Shown piece after piece: positions 1 through 10,286 of a DNA stretch of 64,000 nt. This DNA is from Tubulanus polymorphus (taxonomy: Eukaryota > Nemertea > Palaeonemertea > Tubulaniformes > Tubulanidae): the NCBI RefSeq assembly GCF_964204645.1, contig NC_134027.1, forward strand, positions 18,834,485 through 18,898,484. The letters run 5' to 3'. The translations under genes and the position numbers were made by a program. The notes under the pieces were generated by a model, which searched no databases, had not been told where the DNA came from, and saw nothing but the letters and a program-made list of their open reading frames with translations. Every line of letters starts with the position of its first letter. The stretch's first letter is position 1.

Positions 1-605
1 AAAAAGATATCCGGTGATCTTTTTGAAACTTGATGCGCGTGGGCAAGACGAGTTGCTATTATTATACGATTTGAGAATCGCTCGACATCATTTGTTCTTG
101 TCGCCTTCTGCCGAAACGTAGCAGCTAAATCTGTTCTGTGATGCATCGGAACGAGCATTCGGCTGTGTTTGGTTATTTGTGTTATAACACGGGTGAGCTT
201 TTTTCCTGTTCATTTCTTGCTTCTAAAACGCATCTTGCTCCCGTTAAACATCCTTGAGATCCGTGATGTTGTTTATTGGACCGATTCTCAGACTGTTATA
301 CGGTATATATACAATGAAAAGAAGCGTTTAAAGACATTTGTTGCGAATCGTGTGAGCAAAATTCGTGAAAATTCATCACCTAAGCAGTGGAAGTACGTTT
401 CTTCAAATTCAAATCCCGCTGATGATTGTGCCCGCGGACTTTCTGCGGCCACCTTAACATCATCTCATAGATGGTTCAATGGCCCAGAATTTCTGCAACT
501 AGCTGAAACTAGTTGGTCACCTGAACCTAATGTTGGTTCTATATCTTATCTAGATGAACATATAAAAGTTGCAACAACCGTGAATCGAACTTTAGGGTCT
601 TTTGA
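1..605 (+). pseudogene. BEL/Pao pol fragment (RNase H region)
   Basis: Decayed piece of a BEL/Pao retrotransposon polyprotein. A CDASERAFG-like string near 135-165 marks the start of the RNase H region. From about 265 the frame reads VVYWTDSQTVIRYI, and later NPADDCARGLSA, both typical of the BEL/Pao RNase H and its C-terminal connection. The first 240 bases need frame changes to read through, so the copy is dead. It is followed directly by reverse-transcriptase sequence, which normally lies upstream of RNase H, so this is a separate or rearranged copy. No LTR belonging to it is visible in the window. Confidence 0.75.
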
Positions 606-1219
606 CTGTGAGGCCGCTATTGATCTCAACGATCTATATGGACGACTTCCTCAAATCAGTCAAGATAGTTCTTGAAGCCATAGGGATGTTGTCACAGGTC
701 TCTTCTACAGTTACCGTTGGCGGTTTTCGGCTTACGAAATATTTCAGCAATAGCCGTGAAGTCCTTGCTGCGATGGCTCCATCTGATGTTGCCATTGATG
801 TCCAGAAGTTACCCGACGGTCAATTACCTAAAGAGCGAGTGCTGGGCGTACTATGGGACGCTGAAAATGATGTTATTGGTATAATAGTTCGTGTGTTCGA
901 TGCTGCGTTGACGCGACGAATTCTACTGCGATTGGTATCTTCGATTTTCGATCCATTTGGTATCGCCGCACCGTTTCTTCTCCAAGCCAAGATACTCATT
1001 CAACTATCTTGGACTCGAAAGCTTGATTGGGATGCTGACTTACCTGGAAGAAGATGTACGTGATTGGAAGTTATGGTTAGATGTTTTAAAGTCGTTACCA
1101 GATGTTCACATTGTCCGTTGCTACAAGCCAACGGAAGATGAACCCGGTCGCCGCGAACTTCACCTGTTTTGTAATGCGTCTACAAAGGCCTTTGGTGCAG
1201 TCGCATACTTCCGTTTAGT
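606..1219 (+). pseudogene. BEL/Pao pol, left half (RT palm/thumb), interrupted by Gypsy insertion
   Basis: Reverse-transcriptase part of a BEL/Pao pol. It starts at the catalytic YMDD box (about 636-647), followed by GGFRLTKYFSNS, then the ERVLGVLWD and SSIFDPFGIAAPF motifs of the BEL thumb. A frame change near 1050 leads into the start of RNase H (ELHLFCNASTKAFGAVAYF). At 1219 the gene is cut by the Gypsy provirus and resumes at 12142 with the expected next RNase H residues. Two or more frame changes make it non-functional. RT upstream of the YMDD box is absent. Confidence 0.8.
1216..1219. repeat. Target-site duplication TAGT (left)
   Basis: TAGT immediately precedes the left LTR and recurs at 12138-12141 immediately after the right LTR. 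Four bases is a usual duplication length for Ty3/Gypsy integrase. Confidence 0.85.
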
Positions 1220-1837
1220 TGTCACTAACGGGATCTTTGAATTCCACTTGAGTGATAGAATGTTAACAAGCGTCCACGAATAAACGAGTCGCAACACACA
1301 GAGTTCCTGTCTTCAAAATTACTTTTATTTCACGAACTGATCTCAACGATCTAAAAATTCCTAGCGGTCTCCCCCACGGTCCAAAAACCCCAGTATATAT
1401 AGTCAATTCTCCAACCCATCTCATTAGCGAACGACATTGCCAAAGCCCGTTAATTTGTCGTTAGCGCAACAGCGTTGCCCATAAAAATATCATTATTCAA
1501 CCGAAATAATTACAAAAGGACATTATACGTGACAGTTTCCCATAAAAATGTAACATTAACTTTGAATTATGTTCTTCAGCGGCAGTCGTTGCTCGCAAAA
1601 GCAAATACTTACGAGCAACTGACGCGCATTAGTCGTAATTTTCCTAAGGTTCAATCTCAGTACAAAAAGTTATATGAAAGCTGACGCTGGAACAAAGTTC
1701 GAAAGTTTTATCACGAAAGATGGCACTGTTGAATGAGTTGGATAATGAATGCGGAATAGTTTATGATATCGTTAGAAGATGGCAGCACTGCCTATGAATT
1801 GAGACTGCTGTTGAAACTCAACAATACCACTGTCACA
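1220..1837 (-). repeat. Gypsy 3' LTR (618 bp)
   Basis: Matches 11520-12137 base for base as far as can be read by eye, at a constant offset of 10,300. In element orientation it starts TGTGACAG and ends GTGACA. It contains a TATATATA box (complement of about 1394-1401) and, some 65 bases downstream in element orientation, AATAAA (complement of 1324-1329). That order fits U3-R-U5 with a short R. An antisense 69-codon frame at 1475-1684 lies within it and is not considered a gene. Confidence 0.95.
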
Positions 1838-1860
1838 TATACCCCCCTTCCGCAAAGGCC
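1838..1860 (-). other. Polypurine tract of the Gypsy element
   Basis: On the - strand the bases directly upstream of the 3' LTR read GCGGAAGGGGGGTATA, a purine tract next to the LTR as needed for plus-strand priming. Confidence 0.75.
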
Positions 1861-2995
1861 CTGTCCTCAGGGACTAGAATTGGATAATACAAATACAAGT
1901 CAAATGTTAAGTAAAAAATGACATAAGGTCATCATGATATGAGACAGGAAAAAAATTTCCATTCATCGATACAACTACAACACCATTATGTAAAACATTA
2001 ACATCCGATAATAATGGTTGCTTGGATACAGAGTCATAAATCTTGACTAATGGCCCTTAAGAGTAGCAAAGCATCATACCGGCGCGCAACGGCAGATACA
2101 GCATACGCCATGGATTACAAGCGACCAACACAACCGTACAAACGGTAAGTAATTATTTTCTTATACATTATACTTATATGTTTAAAATGAACAATATCTA
2201 TAAGAATATAAGATGAAATCCACAATCCATGTGCATAATATATAATAGTAGGTATCATTATACGAAAATAGGTGAACACAGCACACTATACCAAGACATT
2301 AAACACATCACAAAGAATGTTTGTTTGTTTTTTTTTTTTAACACATATACGTTATACACCTACATCATTATATATCGTAAATACCAATAACCATACATGA
2401 TTATAAGAGACACTATCAATTAGATATCTAATACAAGCCATTAAATGTAAACATTACAGATATAACTTCATAATCACTACCATATCACACGCACATCCTC
2501 AAACATCAATTTAATTCCATTACAATAATCACACTACAATTTACGTACATACGTAACTTTTAATCTAAAAGCAGCCTACATCAGAGTCACGTAAGAGGTT
2601 ACTAGCACATTACGTGAAGGCCGAACGGGTCATCCGCACCCAGCCTCTCAAAACACTTCTGCACCGCAAGAGCTCTGATGCTGCCTAAACGCTCGCCTAG
2701 ATAAATACAATATTCAACATATAATATCATTTCATATTCCACTACAATTTATTCACTCAAGTAAAATACGCAGGCCTGACCTACACTATTACAAACATAC
2801 AATCGAAATCGAGTACTCATTGCGCCTCTTCATTATAATATGCCTCTTACTATGACAAATATATTTATTTATCATCCTTTATAATCCATTTCATATCATC
2901 GTCTAATTATCGAAACAATACATATAGACATTATCGCCTATATCGAAATCATCCCCCCTCCCAAAAATGTACGGAATGAACCTCTCTACAACATC
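1861..2995 (-). other. Non-coding 3' region of the Gypsy element
   Basis: About 1.1 kb between the env stop and the polypurine tract. It is AT-rich, holds no supported ORF on either strand and no internal repeat that I could see. It probably forms the 3' untranslated part of the full-length and env transcripts. Confidence 0.6.
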
Positions 2996-5674
2996 TTAAG
3001 GTCTTGATAACAACGAGGGGTACAGTAAATTGATGCCCCTCTGGGGTACCAATGGATTCGGAACACTCGGTGGCGAAGGAACCCGCGGGGATATAGCCGG
3101 AATGTTTCTATTAGTGGCTGCTTCGTGAGCCGCAATCTCGGCCTCCCAATCAGAATCATTGTTTCTGCGGAGCCTTCCGAGGCACCGTTCCTTTTTCACG
3201 GCCGGATCCCTCAGGAAATCCGCAATGCCTTTGACTGGAATCCTCGCTCCATTAAATTCAATCCAAAAAAACTGGCAAAAATCCTCCGCTAGGATCCTCC
3301 TTACAGAACTAAATTTAAGCCAAGGAATTGTGACCTTCGAAGGCAAATCCATCACCTTCTGGCCATCCACTATAACCTCACTGTACATCGAAAATCTAAG
3401 TAATAGCGAAAAAGGACCATACAACCCCACTATTTCTGGATCTGGCAACATAAGACAAGAATATTCTATCTCTGTCGGATGATATGGACAATCGCCCAAC
3501 GGTATCATAATCGACTCATTAACATTACAGATCTCTAAATAAATAACACAATGTAAATCAGAACGGTCAACACTACTCCACGGAGAGCAACATCTCAGGA
3601 TCGCGCGAATCAACCGAACGATATCCATGATCAAGACCCGTAAGACTAGAAAGGAACCCAAAACAAATATAACTTCCAACATGGGAATATCTGAAAGGTC
3701 AAATCGTTCGGTCACTACTTTAACTAAAACCGTTTCGTTGGCACCCCTATCAAGAGAATCCAGCGTTAGTTCATACGATTTATTTGAAACAACGGTAAAT
3801 GCCTTCGCTAGAGGCATGGCAGATGCCACCGCCATCATCCCCAAAACCTTCCTGGTTTTAATGAAGATAAAAAAACACAATAGCATGCTAGCCGAAGACA
3901 GAGCGATGGCCACTATATTTAAGACACCTGGTGTATCGGAAATTGTCCATTCGAAGTCTTCGCGAGACTCGTCTGACTTAGCGGCCAAAGCATCCGCCTT
4001 CGATGCATACATAGCGGTGTCATTCTTAATGTGATATACCATCCGTTTAAAATCCAAAGAAAACTTCTTATCTTTATCAACTAGACCGGACCAGTTAGCC
4101 ATGTTTAACTTAAAATGAGGGAGTTCCGTTTTTATAGGATCTGTAACCGTAGTGCCCCCAAAAATATTATCTAGCTGTTCCCGGTTATAAATTTGTGATA
4201 CCACCGGAAGATTCATGCTATAATATTTTACAGGTGCGACATCACCCGCACAAGCCGTAATTCGTGGGCTAAGTTCAAAAGTATTAGACGTTAATCGGCA
4301 CTTGCACGGCACTGATAACAAACAAAACAAACAACTTTTAATTGCTTGGACTGGTTTCCCTGGACAGGTTAAATCCCATGTCGCTGGCTTTCCCGACATC
4401 AAGTATAAACTGTCTTTGACCTGCACTGCGCCTTCGAACAACGCAGACGTCGGCTCGTATCTGATATCACACAATTGCGATACCAACTTAGGCTCGTCCC
4501 TATAAATCGCCAATGCACAACTGGGAATATTTCGCGACTTCATCGACATCGCAGTCGAACAAGATTTCAGATATTTTCCTGAGCAAGATGAATAGAATTT
4601 GGACGAAAGCTCAGTATAAAACTGGCCATCGTCAGTTATACCAAAATAATCAGGTAACCCAGTTAACAACGTACTGCGAGTCGACGAGGAATTGCAAGGT
4701 ACAGGAAAAGCCATCACGTTGTATAAGCCGAAGAAGGCGTTGGTCGAGGATAATGGGATATTAATTGTTATATACAAATTATTGTCTGTCTTAGTGAATA
4801 CAATATCTTGGGCCTGATAATAAAACCCTAACTCGTTATGCTGGATGGTGAAACCAACAAATTTGGCCTGTAACTCCTCTCGCACGTGTTGCAAAACCCT
4901 TTTTAAATCTTTTGGGGATACAAACTTCATGGGTAGATAGCCCTCTAAAACAGTCTGAGTTGCCAAAAGCCATTGTTGTGTGGTACGTGTTAAATCTATC
5001 ATGGACTGATAGTCAAACATTAATTGTTTGATAACTAGTAAAATTAATCTATTGTAATAATTTTGGTTTTGAAAATTAGACGCAACATCTTTCGCCAACT
5101 GGTCCATATTTCTAGAGTTATTCTTTACCCCAGCGACGACGTTGGTTATGCGAGCATCCGCAGATGACATGTACGAAGTCAGGTCGTCTGAAATCGTTTT
5201 TATTTGTTTCGTATTTAGCTTAGCCATATTTTCCACGTCAGTGATGTGCTTCGAAAGCTTTGCGAGATCCTCATCGGTCGCTAAGCCAAAGAGGTTTTTC
5301 ATGAACTTTCCCATAAACGGGGCTAAAGCTCTCTTCGGGCGTCTCGACTTGGTTATCTCGGCTTTAGTTATAGTTACCGGAATGAGATCTTTAATCGTAT
5401 TAATATCTTTGACTATCTGACCAACCAATTCATTATGGTGATCCCTCATAGATGACATCAAATTGGAACCGACCTTACACATTTCATCCCCGCCTTTATG
5501 AAAATCACAGTCCGGAATTACGGCCTTATATTTCGGCACTTGCAAAAAGGGGACTACAAAGGTGTGCTTCCACGCACTCGCACCATTGTCCACCACACCG
5601 ATTTTTTGAAGTAACACGCCATATCCTGGGCGTATTACGGTGTCGGTCGCTAACGATCCCTGGATAAGAATCAT
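2996..5674 (-). CDS. env: Envelope-like glycoprotein, F-type (class I fusion-like)
   Basis: 892-residue product counted from the first ATG (5674). The frame is open further upstream but has no earlier ATG, and a splice acceptor at 5689 suggests a spliced message. Visible parts: short hydrophobic N-terminus; basic cleavage motif RRPKR (about residues 111-115, 5344-5330) followed at once by an Ala/Phe/Gly-rich segment like the fusion peptide of baculovirus F and insect errantivirus Env; a long helical heptad-like stretch; several N-x-S/T sites; a membrane span at about residues 582-604; a second hydrophobic span at about 665-688; then a tail of about 200 residues ending in a Pro-rich stretch. 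F-type assignment rests on the cleavage and fusion-peptide layout and is inferred. The open frame is uninterrupted. The long tail is unusual. Confidence 0.8.
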   Translation of the reverse strand: MILIQGSLATDTVIRPGYGVLLQKIGVVDNGASAWKHTFVVPFLQVPKYKAVIPDCDFHKGGDEMCKVGSNLMSSMRDHHNELVGQIVKDINTIKDLIPVTITKAEITKSRRPKRALAPFMGKFMKNLFGLATDEDLAKLSKHITDVENMAKLNTKQIKTISDDLTSYMSSADARITNVVAGVKNNSRNMDQLAKDVASNFQNQNYYNRLILLVIKQLMFDYQSMIDLTRTTQQWLLATQTVLEGYLPMKFVSPKDLKRVLQHVREELQAKFVGFTIQHNELGFYYQAQDIVFTKTDNNLYITINIPLSSTNAFFGLYNVMAFPVPCNSSSTRSTLLTGLPDYFGITDDGQFYTELSSKFYSSCSGKYLKSCSTAMSMKSRNIPSCALAIYRDEPKLVSQLCDIRYEPTSALFEGAVQVKDSLYLMSGKPATWDLTCPGKPVQAIKSCLFCLLSVPCKCRLTSNTFELSPRITACAGDVAPVKYYSMNLPVVSQIYNREQLDNIFGGTTVTDPIKTELPHFKLNMANWSGLVDKDKKFSLDFKRMVYHIKNDTAMYASKADALAAKSDESREDFEWTISDTPGVLNIVAIALSSASMLLCFFIFIKTRKVLGMMAVASAMPLAKAFTVVSNKSYELTLDSLDRGANETVLVKVVTERFDLSDIPMLEVIFVLGSFLVLRVLIMDIVRLIRAILRCCSPWSSVDRSDLHCVIYLEICNVNESIMIPLGDCPYHPTEIEYSCLMLPDPEIVGLYGPFSLLLRFSMYSEVIVDGQKVMDLPSKVTIPWLKFSSVRRILAEDFCQFFWIEFNGARIPVKGIADFLRDPAVKKERCLGRLRRNNDSDWEAEIAAHEAATNRNIPAISPRVPSPPSVPNPLVPQRGINLLYPSLLSRP

Positions 5675-5685
5675 AACTAGTGTGG

Positions 5686-5704
5686 TCCCTGAAAAAGTAC
5701 AGGA
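5686..5704 (-). promoter_or_regulatory. Candidate 3' splice acceptor for env mRNA
   Basis: On the - strand CCTGTACTTTTTCAG precedes GG, with the AG at 5690-5689 and the first env ATG 15 bases later. Insect errantiviruses express env from a spliced mRNA, so this site fits that scheme. The donor, expected near the 5' leader or early gag, was not identified. Confidence 0.5.
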
Positions 5705-5738
5705 CACATGATGAGTACAACGTGCTTAGAAATTGGAA

Positions 5739-8700
5739 CTACTTCCGTCGTTTGTCCTTTCCTTGCTTCCGAAATATCTCCAAGGGCGTTTTATCAATAA
5801 AACTATCTTCGAATTCCCATGTGCAATCCTTCATGCCATAACCCTTCCATTTGACTAGAAATTGTTCATTGCCCCCTTTGTTAAAACGCGATTTCAAGAT
5901 CTTTTCTACCGTATAGATATCATCTTCATCTTCCAAATTATCCCCGGAATCATCAGAATCGGATTGACCCCTCTCATCCGCTTCGGGGTCAGGTAACGAT
6001 TCGTTCTTATCTGATGGTAAATCGACTGGTCTGTCCCTTGGGTCTACGTATAACTTCATTCGATTACAGTGAACTATTTTCGGAATATCATTACTCTTTC
6101 TCGTATGAACGAGTTTATAATTCACTGGCGAAGTCTGCTGTAATATCTTATAAGGTCCCAAATAGTGGTGCACGAATTTCTTACAATGTCCTTTCGGGAC
6201 GAAAGGGTTGTAAAGCCAAACTAATTGACCGACTTGAAAATCCGGTTCCTTACTACCCCGATCATAATAGCCTTTCATACGCGCTTGCGCTTTTTCGATA
6301 TTCTGTCTAGCTATCTCATGAACGACCTTGATCTTGCTCACAACATTATCATAATATTCTTTATAGGAACCTGTCAAATCGGGTGTAGTAGAGAGCAAGG
6401 TCACATCGATCGGCAAAACTGCCTTCCTGCCATAAATCAATTCAAACGGCGAATATCCAGTGGATTCGCAAATAGACGCGTTATGAGCAAACGTGATGCT
6501 TGGAAGGAAATCTGGCCAATCTCTATGATGTTTATCCGTATATTGAGACAGACTGTTGCAAATATTTTTGTTGCCTCGCTCAACTAAACCATCCGCTTGG
6601 GGATGATATGCAGACGTTCTGATTTTAGACGCGTTGCATAATTTGCATAATTCGTGTATCAATTTCGCGTTGAAATTCGCACCTTGATCTGTTAATAAAG
6701 TTTTAAAACACGAATGTACGCAAACTATTTTATCAAATATGACTCGAGCGATTGTGATAGCGTCGATTTCTTTTAATGCAAATGTGTGTGTCCATTTGGT
6801 TAAATATTCAGTACACACTAATATATACTGGTACCCTTCGTATGATTTCTTCAAGGGCCCTAATATATCCATAGCTATTCTATCAAACGGTCCACCTACT
6901 TTGATGGGAATCAATGGCGCTTTAGCTGATTTTGGAGGTTTCTTCCTCGTAGCACAATCTTCACAACTTTTAACCCAATAATCTATGTCTTTATACATAC
7001 TATTCCAAAAGTATCTCTGTCTCGCTTTATGCAAGGTACGTGAAATGCCAAAATGCCCACTCAGTGTATCGTCGTGTAGCGCATAAAGTATTTCTGATCT
7101 TAATGGTTTCGGAATTACTAATTGATGACAGACGTTCGCCCCATTTACCCATAAATGATGCAGAACACCGTTTTCATCCAGATAGTAATCTGGACTAGAT
7201 ATAACGATCTTTCTAGCATATTTATCGACCTCTGGTAGTTCTTCCTTTAATAAATAATTAATCATCGGACGCAAATCATCATCTTCCATTTGCATCTGTA
7301 AAAGTTCCTCTGGTTGTAAGGTTATATTCTCATCTATAGTGCCCTTAGGGTCTACCCCATCTCTTTGAGGTATCTCCTCATTACCACCATCAGTATCATG
7401 TTCCTGAGTATTAGGAATATTTTTAGGAGTCTCTAAAGCATAGAGACCACTAGTTCCTAGTTGTAGGTTCATTCCGTTCATTCCATTGCGTGTATTATAT
7501 TTCCCCTGTACATTTTCATTAATCCCTATTTCAGTTTCATTTATCTCTTCTTCATTTTTATTTATCCCCATGGGGTACAAGGTGTCTGTGTCACGTCCAG
7601 CGTTGACCACAGCCTTGCAATCATTTTCATTGGAGCTATTACTCCTTAATATATCCTCAGCGCTTAATTCATTATTATTATTAGTTATCATTACGCGTGC
7701 GTCATCGCGCGCGTTATAGGCATCAGGAGGCGATTCAAAAGATAAGGAAAAACCCTTATTGTTAATATCAATAATATCATCTACACATCCACACTGAAAA
7801 TCACAAGTACAAGTTTTACAATCATTTGTTTTTTCATTCATTTTACCACCAATTTCAATTTGAAACGGATATCCATCCTCGTTACTACCAATAATTGTTG
7901 GGATTGAATATACCGGTCTCGACAAAGCGTCTGCATTTAAATGTTTCTTCCCCGCTCTATGAACAATATCAAAATCATACTGAGACAATTTCATTGCCCA
8001 GCGAGCTAAACGACCGTTCGGATCTTTCATAGTCATTAGCCATTTCAAGGCACTATGATCCGTAACTACTTCAAATTTCTGGCCATACAAATAGGGCTCG
8101 TATTTCTTTACACCATAAACTACCGCTAAACATTCTTTCTCACTGACAGTATAGTTTTGTTCGGCTTTATTGAATAATCGAGTCCCATAGCATATAACTC
8201 GCTCTGGGTCTTTTCCTTGAGAAAGAACGAATCCAACGCTATAATTGCTAGCGTCAGTGTATAATATGAATTTTTCATTGAAATTTGGATATGCTAAGAC
8301 TGGAGCTGTAGTCAAAATTTGTTTGCATTTTTCGAATGCCTGTTGACATTCCTCGGTCCAATTAAAAGGTTTACCCTTCTGAGTTAAAGCCGTGAGAGGT
8401 CTGATTATTTCGGAGAAACCCTTCACAAAAGCCCGATAATAGGACACAAGCCCAACAAAACTACGTATCTGTTTAACTGTTTTAGGGGCTTTGTAGTTGA
8501 CAACAGCCGAAATTTTTTCGGGGTCAACCTTAACACCTTCCGGTGTAACAATATGACCTAAGAATTTCAATTCTTTCTTCCCAAATTCGCATTTTCTAGA
8601 CTTCAGCCTTAAGCCAGCCTGTCTAAGTCTTTCGAAAATTTGCCTTAAGTTATCCAAATGATTTTGCCAACTGGAGCCAAAACATATTATGTCATCTAAA

Positions 8701-10280
8701 TATACAAGACATATATCGTACGTTAGTCTGTGTAAAACCCTTGACATTAATCTAGAAAATACTGCAGGGCTAATACTACATCCCATAGGTAGAACAGTAT
8801 ACCGATATAAACCACGCGGTGTTATGAAACTAGTATAATCCCGACTCTGAGGATCAATTTCGATCTGATGAAAACCCGAGAAAAGATCTAAACTGCTATA
8901 AATAACCGGCTTTTTCTGACCTAACTTACTCAACAATGAATCAATTAATGGAAGTGGATAATGATCTTTACGCATTCGAGAATTCAAGGCTCTAAAATCT
9001 ACAACGAACCGATATGTAGAGTCCTTCTTCTTAACCAGAATACAAGGACTACTCCATTCGGACGATGATTCTTCAATCAATTTCATTTCCATCATGTCGT
9101 CTAATTGTTTTTCTAATTCCGTTTCTAAAACAGGAGCCAATCGATAGGGTCGTGATTTAATTGGTGGCCCTTCAATTTCAATTTTTGGTGTAATTAGATT
9201 TGTACGGCCAATTTCTCGAATATTATTAGCAAAAACGTCCCTGAATTCCATGCATAAATTCATTAACTCAATTTTCTGTACATCAGTTAAATCTGAATCT
9301 TCTAAATCGATATCAGGACTACCCGGTAATTCATCAGCGGATAAAAACGGTTTAGCGGTCTGTTTAATTTCCAAACCATTCACTGTTACAATTTGATTCG
9401 ACGAATCTACTTTCGATTCCCCATTATTTCCGCTACATATATCAAAAGCAGGTTTTCCTTTATCACCAAATTGTGGCAAGAAAAATGCTAATTTTTGATC
9501 CGAATGAATAATTATATCATCATCAGTGCAATTCAACACGAGCATCGGTACTGTATTAGCCGTTACTGTGCATAATGATTTACCAACCAATAATTGATCA
9601 TGGTATTTGTGCAATAAACCAGGATATCCCTCTATCATTCCAGTGGTTCCGTCTGGAAGTGATTCACATAATTTAACCGGTAGAATAACTTGTGATAATT
9701 TTGGAATAGATAAATCAGTCATTACTTTCAATTTTACAGCACCACACATATTATGGATTCCGTTTATAGCAACCGAAGTCTCACCCTTTATGAAAATTCG
9801 TTTGTCTTCAAAACTAATCAAAACTTTATATTTTTCCAGAAAATCTACACCTAAGATAATATCTTGAACCAATCCTGGAACCACATAGAATTCGTGAGAA
9901 AATGGTTTCCCGGAGACCTCGATCGTTAATTCTACAATACCGGCCAAGCGAAATGAATCACCCTTGACAGTGTGCGCATTTGCATATTTTCCTGGAATTA
10001 GCGAAGGCTTTTCATTCAATGAATCATACAGTGATTGGCTAATACAACTAACACACGCGCCAGTATCAACAAGGAAACTGGTGGAATTACCATGAATCTT
10101 TCCAGGAACTGCTAATGCAACAGTTGCTAAAATTGGAATAGAATTAATAGTCTGATCGTTTGTACTGGAAGTAAAGCCTGGAAATATTTCGTTCTTTATC
10201 AGTTTACTCTTACCACAATGAGATGGGGATTTAATTTCTAATGGCTCGGAATCATCCCCTAAAATCCGGGCCTGGGGTTG
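5739..10280 (-). CDS. pol: Pol polyprotein: protease, RT, RNase H, integrase, chromodomain
   Basis: About 1,513 codons in the -1 frame relative to gag, with no ATG at its head. Protease active site DTGA is at 10067-10056. RT spans about 9200-8500 with catalytic YLDD at 8702-8691. RNase H follows, with DASNYSVGFVLSQ and TDHSALKWL strings. A roughly 200-residue acidic, Asn-rich linker with a Cys cluster (about 7860-7250) separates RNase H from integrase. Integrase has an HHCC zinc module (about 7078-6950) and DDE residues at 6869-6867, 6689-6687 and 6577-6575. A GPY motif (LGPYKIL) follows. The C-terminus is a chromodomain (about 5923-5770, YTVEKIL through WKGYG to TWEFE). All catalytic residues are present and the frame is uninterrupted. 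Confidence 0.95.
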   Translation of the reverse strand, partial: QPQARILGDDSEPLEIKSPSHCGKSKLIKNEIFPGFTSSTNDQTINSIPILATVALAVPGKIHGNSTSFLVDTGACVSCISQSLYDSLNEKPSLIPGKYANAHTVKGDSFRLAGIVELTIEVSGKPFSHEFYVVPGLVQDIILGVDFLEKYKVLISFEDKRIFIKGETSVAINGIHNMCGAVKLKVMTDLSIPKLSQVILPVKLCESLPDGTTGMIEGYPGLLHKYHDQLLVGKSLCTVTANTVPMLVLNCTDDDIIIHSDQKLAFFLPQFGDKGKPAFDICSGNNGESKVDSSNQIVTVNGLEIKQTAKPFLSADELPGSPDIDLEDSDLTDVQKIELMNLCMEFRDVFANNIREIGRTNLITPKIEIEGPPIKSRPYRLAPVLETELEKQLDDMMEMKLIEESSSEWSSPCILVKKKDSTYRFVVDFRALNSRMRKDHYPLPLIDSLLSKLGQKKPVIYSSLDLFSGFHQIEIDPQSRDYTSFITPRGLYRYTVLPMGCSISPAVFSRLMSRVLHRLTYDICLVYLDDIICFGSSWQNHLDNLRQIFERLRQAGLRLKSRKCEFGKKELKFLGHIVTPEGVKVDPEKISAVVNYKAPKTVKQIRSFVGLVSYYRAFVKGFSEIIRPLTALTQKGKPFNWTEECQQAFEKCKQILTTAPVLAYPNFNEKFILYTDASNYSVGFVLSQGKDPERVICYGTRLFNKAEQNYTVSEKECLAVVYGVKKYEPYLYGQKFEVVTDHSALKWLMTMKDPNGRLARWAMKLSQYDFDIVHRAGKKHLNADALSRPVYSIPTIIGSNEDGYPFQIEIGGKMNEKTNDCKTCTCDFQCGCVDDIIDINNKGFSLSFESPPDAYNARDDARVMITNNNNELSAEDILRSNSSNENDCKAVVNAGRDTDTLYPMGINKNEEEINETEIGINENVQGKYNTRNGMNGMNLQLGTSGLYALETPKNIPNTQEHDTDGGNEEIPQRDGVDPKGTIDENITLQPEELLQMQMEDDDLRPMINYLLKEELPEVDKYARKIVISSPDYYLDENGVLHHLWVNGANVCHQLVIPKPLRSEILYALHDDTLSGHFGISRTLHKARQRYFWNSMYKDIDYWVKSCEDCATRKKPPKSAKAPLIPIKVGGPFDRIAMDILGPLKKSYEGYQYILVCTEYLTKWTHTFALKEIDAITIARVIFDKIVCVHSCFKTLLTDQGANFNAKLIHELCKLCNASKIRTSAYHPQADGLVERGNKNICNSLSQYTDKHHRDWPDFLPSITFAHNASICESTGYSPFELIYGRKAVLPIDVTLLSTTPDLTGSYKEYYDNVVSKIKVVHEIARQNIEKAQARMKGYYDRGSKEPDFQVGQLVWLYNPFVPKGHCKKFVHHYLGPYKILQQTSPVNYKLVHTRKSNDIPKIVHCNRMKLYVDPRDRPVDLPSDKNESLPDPEADERGQSDSDDSGDNLEDEDDIYTVEKILKSRFNKGGNEQFLVKWKGYGMKDCTWEFEDSFIDKTPLEIFRKQGKDKRRK

Positions 10281-10286
10281 TTTCCC
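10243..10286 (-). promoter_or_regulatory. Programmed -1 ribosomal frameshift signal (gag-pol)
   Basis: Heptamer G GGA AAC lies in the gag frame (10286-10280) and matches X XXY YYZ. After a 7-base spacer (10279-10273), GGCCCGGA (10272-10265) can pair with TCCGAGCC (10250-10243) with a single C-A mismatch and a 14-base loop that holds the gag stop. Slipping back one base at the heptamer enters exactly the frame that runs into protease and pol. GGGAAAC is a known retroviral slippery heptamer (visna virus). Confidence 0.85.

Noticed and set aside
1475-1684. 69-codon frame, identical at 11775-11984
   Set aside because: It lies inside the two LTRs of the Gypsy element, antisense to it. The identity comes from the LTR duplication, not from a gene family.
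3159-4764. Several + strand frames within env
   Set aside because: Antisense shadows of a well-supported - strand gene.
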